DNA of 64,000 bases from an uncultured Aliiroseovarius sp. (GCF_947492455.1 NZ_CANLNB010000002.1:1-64000); one strand, 5' to 3'. Counted from the stretch's first letter, positions 41,876-50,583 are shown. Numbers and translations: made by a program. Notes: generated by a model from the sequence alone, not told the origin.

Positions 41876-43036
41876 TTAGGCTCCAAGCGGCCGAAACAGG
41901 TCACGGCTGATGATGTGGCGCTGGATCTCTGAGGTGCCATCCCAGATCCGTTCTACGCGGGCATCGCGCCAGAAGCGTTCGATGGGGAAGTCGTCCATTA
42001 GACCCATACCGCCGAACACTTGCAGGCTGGCGTCGGTCACGCGGGCGAGCATTTCCGAGGCATAGAGCTTGGCCGAGGCAATCTCGCGGTTGGCGGGCAG
42101 GTTCTGGTCCAGCCGCCACGCGCCCGACAGGGTCAGCCATTCGGCCGCGTCGATTTCCGTGATCATGTCGGCGATCTGGAAGCTGACGCCCTGAAACTTG
42201 GCGATGGGCTGGCCGAATTGCTTGCGGTCAGCGGCGTATTCTACAGCCAGATCGAAGCAGCGGCGCGCACGCCCCACACAGAAGGCGGCGACGGTCAGGC
42301 GGGTTGCATAGAGCCATTCGTTCATGACCGCAAAGCCACCATCGACCCCGCCCAAAACCTGTGCGTCGGGCAGGCGACAATTGTCGAAATCCAGCACATA
42401 GTTCTTGTAGCCCCGATGGCTGACGGACTTGTAGCCCTCGCGTACTTCAAAGCCCGGCGTGCCCCGATCGACGAGGAAACATGTGATGCGTTTCTTTGGT
42501 CCCTTGGGGGTGTCGTCTACGCCTGTGGCGATGAAAACAATAAAGAAATCAGCATGTTCAGCGCCAGATATAAAGTGTTTTGATCCGTTCAGAACCCAGT
42601 CACCGCCATCCCGTACAGCATTGGCTTTCATGCCCCGCACATCCGATCCTGCATCCGGTTCGGTCATGGCGAGTGCATCCATCTTTTCGCCCCGTACAGC
42701 AGGCAGCAGATAGCGTTCGCGCTGCTCGCCCTCACACGCCATCAGAATGTTCTGGGGCCGCCCGAAGAAATGGGTCAGTGCCATAGAGCCACGGCCCAGC
42801 TCGCGCTCGACCAGCGTGAAATCGAGGTGGGACAGGCCCGCGCCGCCGACCTCTTCCGGGAAGTTGCAGGCGTAGAAGCCCAGATCGATGCACTTCTGCT
42901 TGATTTCCATGCCCAGCTCATGCGGCACCTGACCGGTGCGCTCGACCTCGGCCTCATGCGGGTAGATCTCGTTTTCCACAAACGACCGCACGGTCGAGAC
43001 GATCATTTCCTGTTCGTCGGACAATCCGAAATGCAT
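41876..43036 (-). CDS. Acyl-CoA dehydrogenase, probable gamma-butyrobetainyl-CoA dehydrogenase
   Basis: A 386-residue acyl-CoA dehydrogenase: [20 protein letters not shown] (FAD region), DRKQFGQPIAKFQ, and RIWDGTSEIQRHIISRDL at the C-terminus. The usual catalytic Glu position falls within WDGTSEIQ and holds Asp or Gly rather than the common YEG, which needs an alignment to interpret. It starts one base inside the stop of the carnitine dehydrogenase gene (TGATG), so it belongs to the carnitine operon. Dehydrogenation of gamma-butyrobetainyl-CoA to crotonobetainyl-CoA is the natural inference. Confidence 0.85.
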   Translation of the reverse strand: MHFGLSDEQEMIVSTVRSFVENEIYPHEAEVERTGQVPHELGMEIKQKCIDLGFYACNFPEEVGGAGLSHLDFTLVERELGRGSMALTHFFGRPQNILMACEGEQRERYLLPAVRGEKMDALAMTEPDAGSDVRGMKANAVRDGGDWVLNGSKHFISGAEHADFFIVFIATGVDDTPKGPKKRITCFLVDRGTPGFEVREGYKSVSHRGYKNYVLDFDNCRLPDAQVLGGVDGGFAVMNEWLYATRLTVAAFCVGRARRCFDLAVEYAADRKQFGQPIAKFQGVSFQIADMITEIDAAEWLTLSGAWRLDQNLPANREIASAKLYASEMLARVTDASLQVFGGMGLMDDFPIERFWRDARVERIWDGTSEIQRHIISRDLFRPLGA

Positions 43037-44436
43037 CACGCGTCTCCTTTGGCGTGCAGTTTGGCCAGGGCCTCGACCCGTGCTTCAACAGCGGGGGCAG
43101 GCGGGCAGGATTTGCGGGTGTTCAGGTCCACATGCAGCAGGAACTGGTCGCAGGTGGCCAGCGTCCCACCGTCCGAGGCGCGTTTCATTTCGTGCCAAAG
43201 ACGCAACTTCTTGCCTTCGCCCAGCGTGATGGTGCTGTCGACATAGAAGGCATCGCCCGCGTGGCATTCATCCAGATATTTGATGGTGGTTTCGGCAGTG
43301 AAATAGCTGAGACCGCCCGCGATATAGTCTGCATCCGCACCCACATGGATCATCACGCGGTCTGCGGCATCGGAAAACACCTGCCCATAGCGGCTTTCAT
43401 TCATGTGGCCGTTATAGTCGGTCCAGTCGATGGGGACGTCACGCGACATGGTGCGCAGGGGGGCATCGTCGGACATCTCGGGGAACAGCGCCGCTTCGTG
43501 GGTGCGGATAACTTTGCCCGCGCCGGACCCTTGCCCGCGTGCCTTCAAGGCCCGCATCATCGAGACGAGGTTGTCATCCCGCAGGCGCTCCAGCTCGCGG
43601 ATCGAGAGGTGGCCGGATTGCGCGTCAGACTGGCCTGCGATCAGGTCGACAAGTTCTTCGGTGAACTCTGGCACGTCCATCAGCTTGGTCCAGGGCCAGC
43701 TGAGGCAAGGGCCGAATTGCGCCATGAAATGCTTCATGCCGGCTTCGCCACCTGCGATGCGGTATGTTTCAAACAGCCCCATCTGCGCCCAGCGAAGGCC
43801 AAAGCCCATGCGGATCGCCTCGTCGATTTCCTCGGTCGTGGCGACGCCGTCCTTTACCAGCCACAGGCTTTCGCGCCAGACGGCTTCCAGCAGGCGGTCC
43901 GCGATATGGGCGTCGATTTCTTTGCGGACGGTCAATGGGAACATGCCAATCCCGCGCAGAACATCGGCCGCGCGGGCGCAGGTGTCTGCGTCGCCGACCA
44001 GCTCGATCAGCGGCAGAAGGTAGACCGGGTTGAACGGGTGGGCCACAACGGCGCGCGCGCCTTTCTCATTCAATTCCGAGGGCTTAAAGCCCGATGTTGA
44101 CGAGCCGATGATAGCAGTGTCTGGGGCAAGTTCGGTCAGGCTCGCATGCACCTTGTGCTTCAGATCCAGCCGTTCCGGCACACTTTCTTGCACCCAGTTG
44201 GCACCCGCGACAGCCTCGGCCAGATCGCTGTGATAGGTGAGCGTGCCCTCGGTTGGCAGCGCCGTGTCGTAGAGACCGGGCAAAGACCTCCGCGCATTCG
44301 CCAGAACCTCGCCGATTTTGCGTTCAGCCTCGGGATCGGGGTCAAAAACCGCCACATCCCATCCGTTCAAAAGGAAGCGTGCGGCCCATCCGCCGCCAAT
44401 CACGCCACCGCCAATAATCGCTGCTTTCATTGTCAT
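43036..44436 (-). CDS. lcdH: L-carnitine dehydrogenase fused to a hotdog thioesterase
   Basis: A 466-residue fusion. Residues 1-~315 are a 3-hydroxyacyl-CoA-dehydrogenase-like enzyme with NAD motif IIGGGVIGGGWAARFLLNGW and catalytic-His segment VVAHPFNPVYLLPLIELVG, matching carnitine 3-dehydrogenases. Residues ~325-466 are a 4HBT-type hotdog thioesterase (DYNGHMNESRYGQVFSDAAD). In characterised carnitine catabolism the first part makes 3-dehydrocarnitine and the fused domain hydrolyses betainyl-CoA. The ATG at 44436 follows the SDR stop directly. Next to BKACE and CdhR-type genes, the assignment is strong. Confidence 0.92.
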   Translation of the reverse strand: MTMKAAIIGGGVIGGGWAARFLLNGWDVAVFDPDPEAERKIGEVLANARRSLPGLYDTALPTEGTLTYHSDLAEAVAGANWVQESVPERLDLKHKVHASLTELAPDTAIIGSSTSGFKPSELNEKGARAVVAHPFNPVYLLPLIELVGDADTCARAADVLRGIGMFPLTVRKEIDAHIADRLLEAVWRESLWLVKDGVATTEEIDEAIRMGFGLRWAQMGLFETYRIAGGEAGMKHFMAQFGPCLSWPWTKLMDVPEFTEELVDLIAGQSDAQSGHLSIRELERLRDDNLVSMMRALKARGQGSGAGKVIRTHEAALFPEMSDDAPLRTMSRDVPIDWTDYNGHMNESRYGQVFSDAADRVMIHVGADADYIAGGLSYFTAETTIKYLDECHAGDAFYVDSTITLGEGKKLRLWHEMKRASDGGTLATCDQFLLHVDLNTRKSCPPAPAVEARVEALAKLHAKGDA

Positions 44437-45213
44437 CTACCCAACTAAGCTTTCTGTATGCCCGTCCACGGCCAAGGCCTGACCCGAGACTTTGCTGCTG
44501 GCGTCCGAGGCCAGGAACAAAGCTGTATCGGCCAGATCATCTGCCGTAACCCATGTTTTCATTGCCACGCCCGTGACGTAGCGCTCGCGCAGCTCATCCG
44601 GGTCCAGTCCATGCGCTTCAGCTTCGCGCGTGATCACCCGTTCCATGCGCGGGCCTTCGACAGCGCCTGGGCAGAGTGCGTTCACGCGGATGCCGTAGGG
44701 GCCGAGTTCCGACGCCAGCGTTTTCATCAACCCAATCACGCCCCATTTGGCCGTCGCGTAGGGCGAGCGCATTGGATAACCCCAGAGCCCTGCGGTAGAA
44801 GAGGTTAGAAGCATGCTGCCACTACCTTGGTTCTTCATGTGACGCGCTGCCCAGCCACAGGCCAGAAAGGCACCGTCCAGATTGGCTGAAAGGCAGGCCC
44901 GCCAATCGTCCAGCGAAAGGTCTTCGATCGCACCTGCGGGGCCACCCGTGCCAGCATTGGCGCACAGCATATCGACACCACCCCAATCGCGGTCGAGCGT
45001 GTCAAACAGCACTTTCATCTCGTCCGGCTGGGTCACATTGGCCGCAACAGCGATGGCGCCCGGCAGGGCATTTGCTGTTTCGTCCAGGGCCTTTTCGTCC
45101 ATGTCACAGATCGCGACATTGGCCCCCGCGGAATGAAAGCGGCGGGCGAAACAAGCGCCAATTCCGCTGCCACCTGCCGTGATCAGGACGCGTTTGCCCT
45201 CAAGCCCGTTCAT
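44437..45213 (-). CDS. SDR-family oxidoreductase of the carnitine operon
   Basis: A 258-residue classical SDR: cofactor motif TAGGSGIGACFARRF, NADH-preferring Asp in VAICDMDEKAL, NAG motif LCANAGTGG, and catalytic Ser with Tyr-x3-Lys in TSSTAGLWGYPMRSPYATAK. It lies between BKACE and carnitine dehydrogenase genes, overlapping the former by ATGA. SDRs at this place could oxidise D-carnitine or another 3-hydroxy betaine; this is not certain. The ATG at 45213 was chosen over an upstream Met whose extension is a shadow of BKACE. Confidence 0.88.
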   Translation of the reverse strand: MNGLEGKRVLITAGGSGIGACFARRFHSAGANVAICDMDEKALDETANALPGAIAVAANVTQPDEMKVLFDTLDRDWGGVDMLCANAGTGGPAGAIEDLSLDDWRACLSANLDGAFLACGWAARHMKNQGSGSMLLTSSTAGLWGYPMRSPYATAKWGVIGLMKTLASELGPYGIRVNALCPGAVEGPRMERVITREAEAHGLDPDELRERYVTGVAMKTWVTADDLADTALFLASDASSKVSGQALAVDGHTESLVG

Positions 45214-46121
45214 ACAGGGGCTCGTTTTGTGAGGCCAAGTTTCTTGCGCACCTCGTCGGGACCGATGATGCGCGCGCCCATGCCCTCGACCACGCCGCGG
45301 GCGCGTTCGACCAGTTGGGCGTTGGTGGCCAAAACGCCTTTGTCCAGCCACAGGTTGTCCTCAAGTCCGACGCGCACGTTGCCGCCTGCCAGAACAGCGG
45401 CCGCCGCATAGGCCATCTGGTTGCGCCCCAGCGAAAATGCCGAGAAGGTCCAATCGTCTGGCACGTTGTTCACCATCGCCATGAAGGTGTTCAGGTCATC
45501 CGGTGCGCCCCACGGAACGCCCATGCAGAGCTGCACAAGGGCGTTGGGCTCCAAGATGCCTTCCTTCACCAGTTCCTTGGCGAACCAAAGATGGCCGGTG
45601 TCGAAGGCTTCGATTTCCGGCTTCACGCCCAGATCGGTCATCATCTGGCCCATGGCGCGCAGCATGCCGGGGGTGTTGGTCATCACGTAATCCGCTTCTG
45701 CGAAGTTCATCGTGCCGCAATCCAAGGTGCAGATCTCGGGCAGGCATTCGGCCACATGGGCCACGCGTTCTTCGGCGCCAACCATGTCGGTGGCCGCGGC
45801 GTTCACGGGGAAGGGCGCATCAGAGGAACCAAAAACGATGTCCCCCCCCATGCCCGCGGTGAGGTTCAGGACCACGTCGACGTCTGCGTCGCGAATGCGG
45901 TCCGTGACCTCCCGATACAATTTCAGATCGCGCGAAGGGGTGCCGGTTTCGGGGTCGCGCACGTGGCAGTGGACAACGGCGGCGCCCGCTTTTGCCGCCT
46001 CGATCGCGCTGTCCGCGATCTCTTTCGGGCTGCGCGGCACATGGGGTGAACGATCTTGGGTCGAGCCCGAGCCGGTCACGGCGCAGGTGATGAAAACGTC
46101 TCGGTTCATGGCAAGCGGCAT
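45210..46121 (-). CDS. BKACE (DUF849) beta-keto acid cleavage enzyme, probable 3-dehydrocarnitine cleavage enzyme
   Basis: A 303-residue DUF849/BKACE protein: ITCAVTGSG opening, zinc ligands in AAVVHCHVRDPETG, and RVGLEDNLWLDKG near the C-terminus. BKACEs condense a beta-keto acid with acetyl-CoA to give acetoacetate and a new acyl-CoA. With carnitine dehydrogenase in the operon, 3-dehydrocarnitine would give betainyl-CoA and acetoacetate. First gene of the operon; the ATG at 46121 follows AGGAGGG. It is divergent from the CdhR-type activator across only 82 bases. Confidence 0.93.
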   Translation of the reverse strand: MPLAMNRDVFITCAVTGSGSTQDRSPHVPRSPKEIADSAIEAAKAGAAVVHCHVRDPETGTPSRDLKLYREVTDRIRDADVDVVLNLTAGMGGDIVFGSSDAPFPVNAAATDMVGAEERVAHVAECLPEICTLDCGTMNFAEADYVMTNTPGMLRAMGQMMTDLGVKPEIEAFDTGHLWFAKELVKEGILEPNALVQLCMGVPWGAPDDLNTFMAMVNNVPDDWTFSAFSLGRNQMAYAAAAVLAGGNVRVGLEDNLWLDKGVLATNAQLVERARGVVEGMGARIIGPDEVRKKLGLTKRAPV

Positions 46122-46148
46122 CTTGGTCCCTCCTGATGCGGAATTTCA

Positions 46149-46199
46149 CCTGTTCATCACAGGGGGAATTGACGGATATATCTGTGCGGAATTAGATAT
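46149..46199. promoter_or_regulatory. Inverted repeats in the BKACE/CdhR divergent promoter
   Basis: CCTGT-TCATC-ACAGG at 46149-46163 and ATATCT-GTGCGGAATT-AGATAT at 46178-46199 are perfect short inverted repeats in the 82-base gap. They are the obvious places for a GlxA/CdhR-type regulator to bind. Confidence 0.45.
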
Positions 46200-46203
46200 A
46201 AAT

Positions 46204-47178
46204 ATGCAGATTTGGTCAAAATCCGACTCCAGAACGCGTGAAATTGCGTTTCTTTTGTTCGACAGGTTCTCGAACCTCGCGCTGGCAAACCTGTTGGAGC
46301 CGTTACGGGCAACCAACACGTTGTTGGGGCGCGAGGCGTATCGCTGGCGCATTGTCACACCGGATGACGACGTGGCACATACCTCAAGCGGGTTGCCGAT
46401 CATGCCCACCGCGCGGCTGGCGGACATTGACAAGGGGGACGTGGTTTATGCCGTGGCCAGTTATGACCATGTTCGCCACGCAACTGCGCAAACACGCAAG
46501 GTTCTACGCGGCTTGGCGGGGCGATTCTCATCTGTGGCAGGGGTGGATGCCGGGTGCTGGTTGTTAGGGGCAGCAGGGCTGCTGGATGGGTATCGTGCAA
46601 CCATTCACTTTGATCTGCAGGACGCCTTTGCCGAACAGTTCACCGACATCGAAGTCGAGCGGGCGCGATGGTTGCAGGATCGTGACCGGATCACCTGCAG
46701 CGGGGGGATGGCGGCGTATGAGCTAACTTGCGAATTGATCGGGCAGGATCACGGTGCTGCAATTTTGCTAGAGATCAACCAGATGTTCATGTCCGAGAAC
46801 GCCACCGCGCCGCAGATTGTCGCGCGAGCGCGTTCGGATCGCCGTGTGGACACATGCTTGCGTGCAATGGAAGCCAATATAGAGGTCCCGCTGACCATTC
46901 CTGCATTGGCGCGACTGTCGGGCTGTCGGCAGCGAGATCTCGAGGCACGTTTCGAACGCCACTTCGGGGCATCACCCCGCAAGGTCTATCGTCGCCTGCG
47001 TCTGAACGCGGCGCGGCGGATGTTGGAAGCGGGTGGATTGTCGGTTGCGGAAGTGTCGCTTCGATCAGGGTACGCGGATGCCAGCGCCTTTGCCCGGGCG
47101 TTCCGGCAAGAGTTCGGATTGACGCCATTAGGGGTTGCACGGGGTGAACTGGTCAGGGCAGGGGTGTCACGCCGATGA
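46204..47178 (+). CDS. cdhR: GlxA/CdhR-type AraC-family transcription regulator
   Basis: A 324-residue protein. Residues ~10-190 form a DJ-1/PfpI-like (amidase-1-like) domain (EIAFLLFDRFSNLALANLLE, VAGVDAGCWLLGAAGLLDG). Residues ~225-320 form the AraC HTH (TIPALARLSGCRQRDLEARF, VAEVSLRSGYADASAFARAF). This is the architecture of CdhR, the carnitine-dehydrogenase activator, and GbdR, the betaine activator. It is divergent from the BKACE operon. The ATG at 46204 was chosen because upstream in-frame sequence is antisense to BKACE. The last 26 bases overlap the convergent NnrU gene. Confidence 0.9.
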   Translation: MQIWSKSDSRTREIAFLLFDRFSNLALANLLEPLRATNTLLGREAYRWRIVTPDDDVAHTSSGLPIMPTARLADIDKGDVVYAVASYDHVRHATAQTRKVLRGLAGRFSSVAGVDAGCWLLGAAGLLDGYRATIHFDLQDAFAEQFTDIEVERARWLQDRDRITCSGGMAAYELTCELIGQDHGAAILLEINQMFMSENATAPQIVARARSDRRVDTCLRAMEANIEVPLTIPALARLSGCRQRDLEARFERHFGASPRKVYRRLRLNAARRMLEAGGLSVAEVSLRSGYADASAFARAFRQEFGLTPLGVARGELVRAGVSRR

Positions 47179-47809
47179 TCGCGCTGTGGACGTGCAAAAG
47201 CAAAAGATAGATGACGATGCCAATGCAGAGGCGTATCAGACCGGATCCTGTGATTGTGACGTCTCGCTGCGTGTTTGCAAGATGCTGCCAGGTCTCGATG
47301 CCCAGAAGTCTTTGATTCCGTTTGTCGATAATCCGGTTTCCAAGGAAAGAAAAGCTGGCAAATAGGCCGAAAAGTATCACATGTGCCAGGTTCCCATTGG
47401 GGATCAGGTGACCCAACGCCCAAAGTAACAGGGCGACCAACAGCGGGTGGCGTGTCCACCCGACGATTCCGGCGGCGTGCGGGTTAAATGTGTGGTTGTT
47501 GCGGCCTCCGAAAGACAGCGGGTTAGGGCGTGCGATGGCAAGTGCCGCGATAGTGACAGACACAGCCATCGCCAGAAGCGTCACGTGGTTCTGCCACGGC
47601 GCCCAAGGCCACAGCTCGACAATCGGGGCGCGATTTGCCGCGTAGATCACGAAGCTGAGCGCCCCGATGGACAGCGCTGAATAGCTCAGCGTGAAGCCAC
47701 GCGCGCCCAGATGCGCGACGACCCTCGCCTTGTTCGCGGGCCGTACGGGGATCGAATGTGTCAGGAAAAACACAAGGATTGCAATGATGTAGATGGTCCA
47801 ACCCAGCAT
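47153..47809 (-). CDS. NnrU-family membrane protein
   Basis: A 218-residue integral membrane protein with about six helices (LGWTIYIIAILVFFLTHSIP, FTLSYSALSIGALSFVIYAA). FNPHAAGIVGWTRHPLLVALLLWALGH and FLGNRIIDKRNQRLLG are NnrU-family hallmarks. NnrU is linked to nitric-oxide reduction in denitrifiers, but the wider family is related to isoprenylcysteine methyltransferase-like membrane proteins and no denitrification genes are near. The ATG at 47809 follows CGGAG. Convergent overlap with cdhR. Confidence 0.88.
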   Translation of the reverse strand: MLGWTIYIIAILVFFLTHSIPVRPANKARVVAHLGARGFTLSYSALSIGALSFVIYAANRAPIVELWPWAPWQNHVTLLAMAVSVTIAALAIARPNPLSFGGRNNHTFNPHAAGIVGWTRHPLLVALLLWALGHLIPNGNLAHVILFGLFASFSFLGNRIIDKRNQRLLGIETWQHLANTQRDVTITGSGLIRLCIGIVIYLLLLHVHSAIIGVTPLP

Positions 47810-47853
47810 GAATGGCTCCGAGAACAATCAGGTCAACCGCGACTTGCCTTGCG

Positions 47854-48816
47854 CTAGCGCGTGGTGCGGAACTCTTCAAGGAAACTGGCACATCCCGTCA
47901 ATGCGGCATAGTCGTCTGTGACAAGGCGGATTGGAAACTGGTCCAGAAACGGACCAAACCGGCCCTTGTCATACCACGCTGCCTCGAAACCCGTTTGATC
48001 CAACCACGGTGTAATCGCCCGAGACATCCCGCCCACCAGATAGATCCCGCCAAAGGGCAGGGTGGTCAGGGCCAGATCGCCCAGAACGGTGCCAAGGATG
48101 CAGCTGAACAGGTTGATCGCCTCTTTCGCCTGGTCGTCACCCGCCTCGGCGTCGGCAAAAACCTGTGCGGATTTTGCGCCGACCGGTTGGCCCGCGCGAT
48201 GGCAGATCCAATCATGGCAATGTCCAAGCCCGCGCCCGGACAGCGCGTCTTCGATTGCGGCGTGACTGAAACGGCTGCGCAGATACTCGGAAAAGGCAAG
48301 CTGATCAGCCGTGCTGACAGGCAGTGTGGCATGGCCGCTTTCAGCTGGCGGTACAAGCCGCCCATCTGGTGTGTGATAGGCCACGGCCGAGTTGAACCCG
48401 GTGCCGATACCGACCACAAGACGCGCGGCCTCGGCGCTGGCGGTCTGTCCCGTTCGGATGACCTCGACATTGGTTGGGTCCAGCGCCCCAGTCGCATGGG
48501 CCTGCGCTTGCAGATCGTTCAGTACATGCGCATCCGGTGCGCCGGTCGCCTGCGTCAGAGACGCACAATTAATCGACCAGTCCAGATTGGTCAGGCGCCC
48601 GTCGCCATCGCGCACAGGCCCGGCGATGGCGACGGCGGCTTGCTCGACCATCACCGAGTCCTGACTGTCCCGGTAAGCGGACAGGATGTCTGTTAGGCTG
48701 TTATGGTCTGCATTGGCGAATTTGCGAATGCTGTCCGGCAGAACCTGCCCATCGCGCGCGATGGCAACGCGGGTGTTGGTGCCGCCGACATCCGCGACGA
48801 TCGAGTGGTGGGGCAT
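47854..48816 (-). CDS. glk: Glucokinase
   Basis: A 320-residue bacterial glucokinase: phosphate-1 motif VADVGGTNTRVAIAR, catalytic Asp in HVLNDLQAQAHA, and phosphate-2 segment LVVGIGTGFNSAV. It phosphorylates cytoplasmic glucose with ATP. It stands beside the aglEFGK importer but on the other strand, so glucose released from imported glucosides could feed it. An unassigned minus-strand terminator lies about 200 bases upstream. Confidence 0.92.
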   Translation of the reverse strand: MPHHSIVADVGGTNTRVAIARDGQVLPDSIRKFANADHNSLTDILSAYRDSQDSVMVEQAAVAIAGPVRDGDGRLTNLDWSINCASLTQATGAPDAHVLNDLQAQAHATGALDPTNVEVIRTGQTASAEAARLVVGIGTGFNSAVAYHTPDGRLVPPAESGHATLPVSTADQLAFSEYLRSRFSHAAIEDALSGRGLGHCHDWICHRAGQPVGAKSAQVFADAEAGDDQAKEAINLFSCILGTVLGDLALTTLPFGGIYLVGGMSRAITPWLDQTGFEAAWYDKGRFGPFLDQFPIRLVTDDYAALTGCASFLEEFRTTR

Positions 48817-49233
48817 TAGCTGTTCAAAGCCTCCATGTTAGCGCAAACGATGCCTTCGGATACCGGTTTAATGACGTTCAGTCCACATGTATCAGGCCAA
48901 ATCTTGGTGCTTATCCCATCGCCCACTCGTAAATGTCCAAAAGAGATCAGGTGAAATAGCCCTTTCAGGCGCACCTTGCGACATAGCGTTCTCGACCTAT
49001 TCCAAGTGTGCAGCCAAAAAGGCGACGCGGCCTGGATCGGACCGCGTGTCGCCTGCCAGAGGGCTTCTTGAGCGTCTGCTGCGCAGTTTGACGTAGAACG
49101 TATTGACGAAAAACCCCTATAGATAGAGTGTGGGGGTGCGTTTATCGGAATAGGCGAGGGGCTGCCCGGTTTAGGACACCCTCTCTGTTCAGGTTTTCAG
49201 CTCTTAAGTTCGAAGAAGTCTCGGGGGAACATT
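48817..49233. other. Region between glk and aglE
   Basis: 417 bases without a convincing gene, divergent promoters expected for glk and aglE. The only strong feature is a minus-strand terminator at 49016-49054, described separately. No clear LacI-type operator was found, and no aglR gene is present. Confidence 0.4.
49016..49054 (-). terminator. Orphan intrinsic terminator on the minus strand, upstream of glk
   Basis: AGGCGACGCGG (49020-49030) pairs with CCGCGTGTCGCCT (49042-49054) with a two-base bulge; on the minus strand it ends in five T. No minus-strand gene lies upstream of it, so it may end a small RNA or act as a leader attenuator for glk. Confidence 0.6.
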
Positions 49234-50583
49234 GTGAAGAAGGTTTTGTACGCAAGCGCTGGCGTGCTGGCTTTGGCGGGCACTGGATTGGTCTATGGCT
49301 GGCTGACCTCTGAAACGAGGAACGAGGGGGAGGAATGGGCACGCCATGAGGCATCGGGGGGCGAAGATCTGTCACACGAGACGATTACCGTGCTTGGCCC
49401 TTGGCTTGGCCCGGACAAAGCTCAGTTTGAAGCTGTGATTCATCATTTCGAAGCCGCCACTGGTGCCGATGTGCAATATTCCGGATCGGACAGTTTCGAG
49501 CAGCAAATCGTGATCGACACTGAGGCTGGCAGCGCGCCCAACATCGCGGCGTTCCCGCAACCGGGGCTTGCCGCGGATCTGGCCGCGAAGGGCTATTTGT
49601 CAGCATTGCCAGACGGCACGGCGGATTGGGTGCGTGACAACTATGCGGCCGGTCAAAGCTGGGTGGATCTGGGCACCTATGCCGGGAAAGACGGCAATCC
49701 CGCCCATTATGGATTCTTCTACAAAATCGATCTGAAGTCTCTGGTGTGGTACGTGCCCGAAAACTTCGAGGATGCGGGCTATGACGTGCCGCAATCGATG
49801 GAAGAGCTGAAGGCGCTGACCGATCAGATCGTGGACGATGGCGGTGTGCCATGGTGTATCGGTCTGGGGTCTGGCGGGGCGACTGGCTGGCCTGCGACGG
49901 ATTGGGTCGAGGACATGATGCTGCGCACCCAAACGCCTGCGGATTATGACGCGTGGGTCGCCAATGATCTGAAATTCGACGATCCCAAAGTGGTCGCCGC
50001 AATCGAAGAGTTCGGCGCGTTTGCCCGTAATGATGCCTATGTCTCGGGCGGGGCGGGGGCGGTGGCCACCACCGACTTCCGCGACAGCCCGCAAGGTATG
50101 TTCGCCTCGCCACCGCAGTGCTACATGCACCGTCAGGCTAGCTTCATCCCCAGCTTCTTTCCGGAAGGCACCAAGATTGGTGTGGACGCGGACTTCTTCT
50201 ATTTCCCCGCTTACGAGGGCAAAGATCTTGGAAAACCTGTCTTAGGTGCGGGCACTGTCTGGGCCATCACGGCGGACAGTAAGGGCGCGCAGGCCTTCAT
50301 GGAATTCCTGAAATCCCCCATCGCGCACGAAATCTGGATGGCGCAGACCGGGTTCCTGACCCCCCATAAAGGTGTGAACACCGATGTCTATAAGGACCCA
50401 ACCGTCGCCAAGATGAACGACATCCTGCTGAACGCAGACACGTTCCGCTTTGACGGGTCAGATCTGATGCCGGGTGCGGTTGGAGCAGGCGTCTTCTGGA
50501 CCGGGATGGTGGACTATGCGGGTGGCAAGGACGCGGCAGAAGTTGCGGCCTCGATCCAGTCCACTTGGAACTCGATCAAGTAA
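49234..50583 (+). CDS. aglE: Alpha-glucoside-type ABC transporter substrate-binding protein (AglE)
   Basis: A 449-residue family 1 sugar-binding protein. ETITVLGPWLGPDKAQFEAV, SDSFEQQIVIDTEAGSAPNI and GLGSGGATGWPATDWVED resemble AglE. The N-terminus KKVLYASAGVLALAGTGLVYGW is a hydrophobic helix without a clear signal-peptidase site, followed by a charged stretch, so the protein may stay membrane-anchored. First gene of aglE-F-G-K; a stable hairpin follows it. Substrates could be sucrose, trehalose, maltose or glucosylglycerol; the sequence does not decide. Confidence 0.9.
   Translation: MKKVLYASAGVLALAGTGLVYGWLTSETRNEGEEWARHEASGGEDLSHETITVLGPWLGPDKAQFEAVIHHFEAATGADVQYSGSDSFEQQIVIDTEAGSAPNIAAFPQPGLAADLAAKGYLSALPDGTADWVRDNYAAGQSWVDLGTYAGKDGNPAHYGFFYKIDLKSLVWYVPENFEDAGYDVPQSMEELKALTDQIVDDGGVPWCIGLGSGGATGWPATDWVEDMMLRTQTPADYDAWVANDLKFDDPKVVAAIEEFGAFARNDAYVSGGAGAVATTDFRDSPQGMFASPPQCYMHRQASFIPSFFPEGTKIGVDADFFYFPAYEGKDLGKPVLGAGTVWAITADSKGAQAFMEFLKSPIAHEIWMAQTGFLTPHKGVNTDVYKDPTVAKMNDILLNADTFRFDGSDLMPGAVGAGVFWTGMVDYAGGKDAAEVAASIQSTWNSIK

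Noticed and set aside
47153-47809. Denitrification locus based on the NnrU-like gene
   Set aside because: No nitrite or nitric-oxide reductase or nnrR gene is in the window; the family is broader than denitrification.
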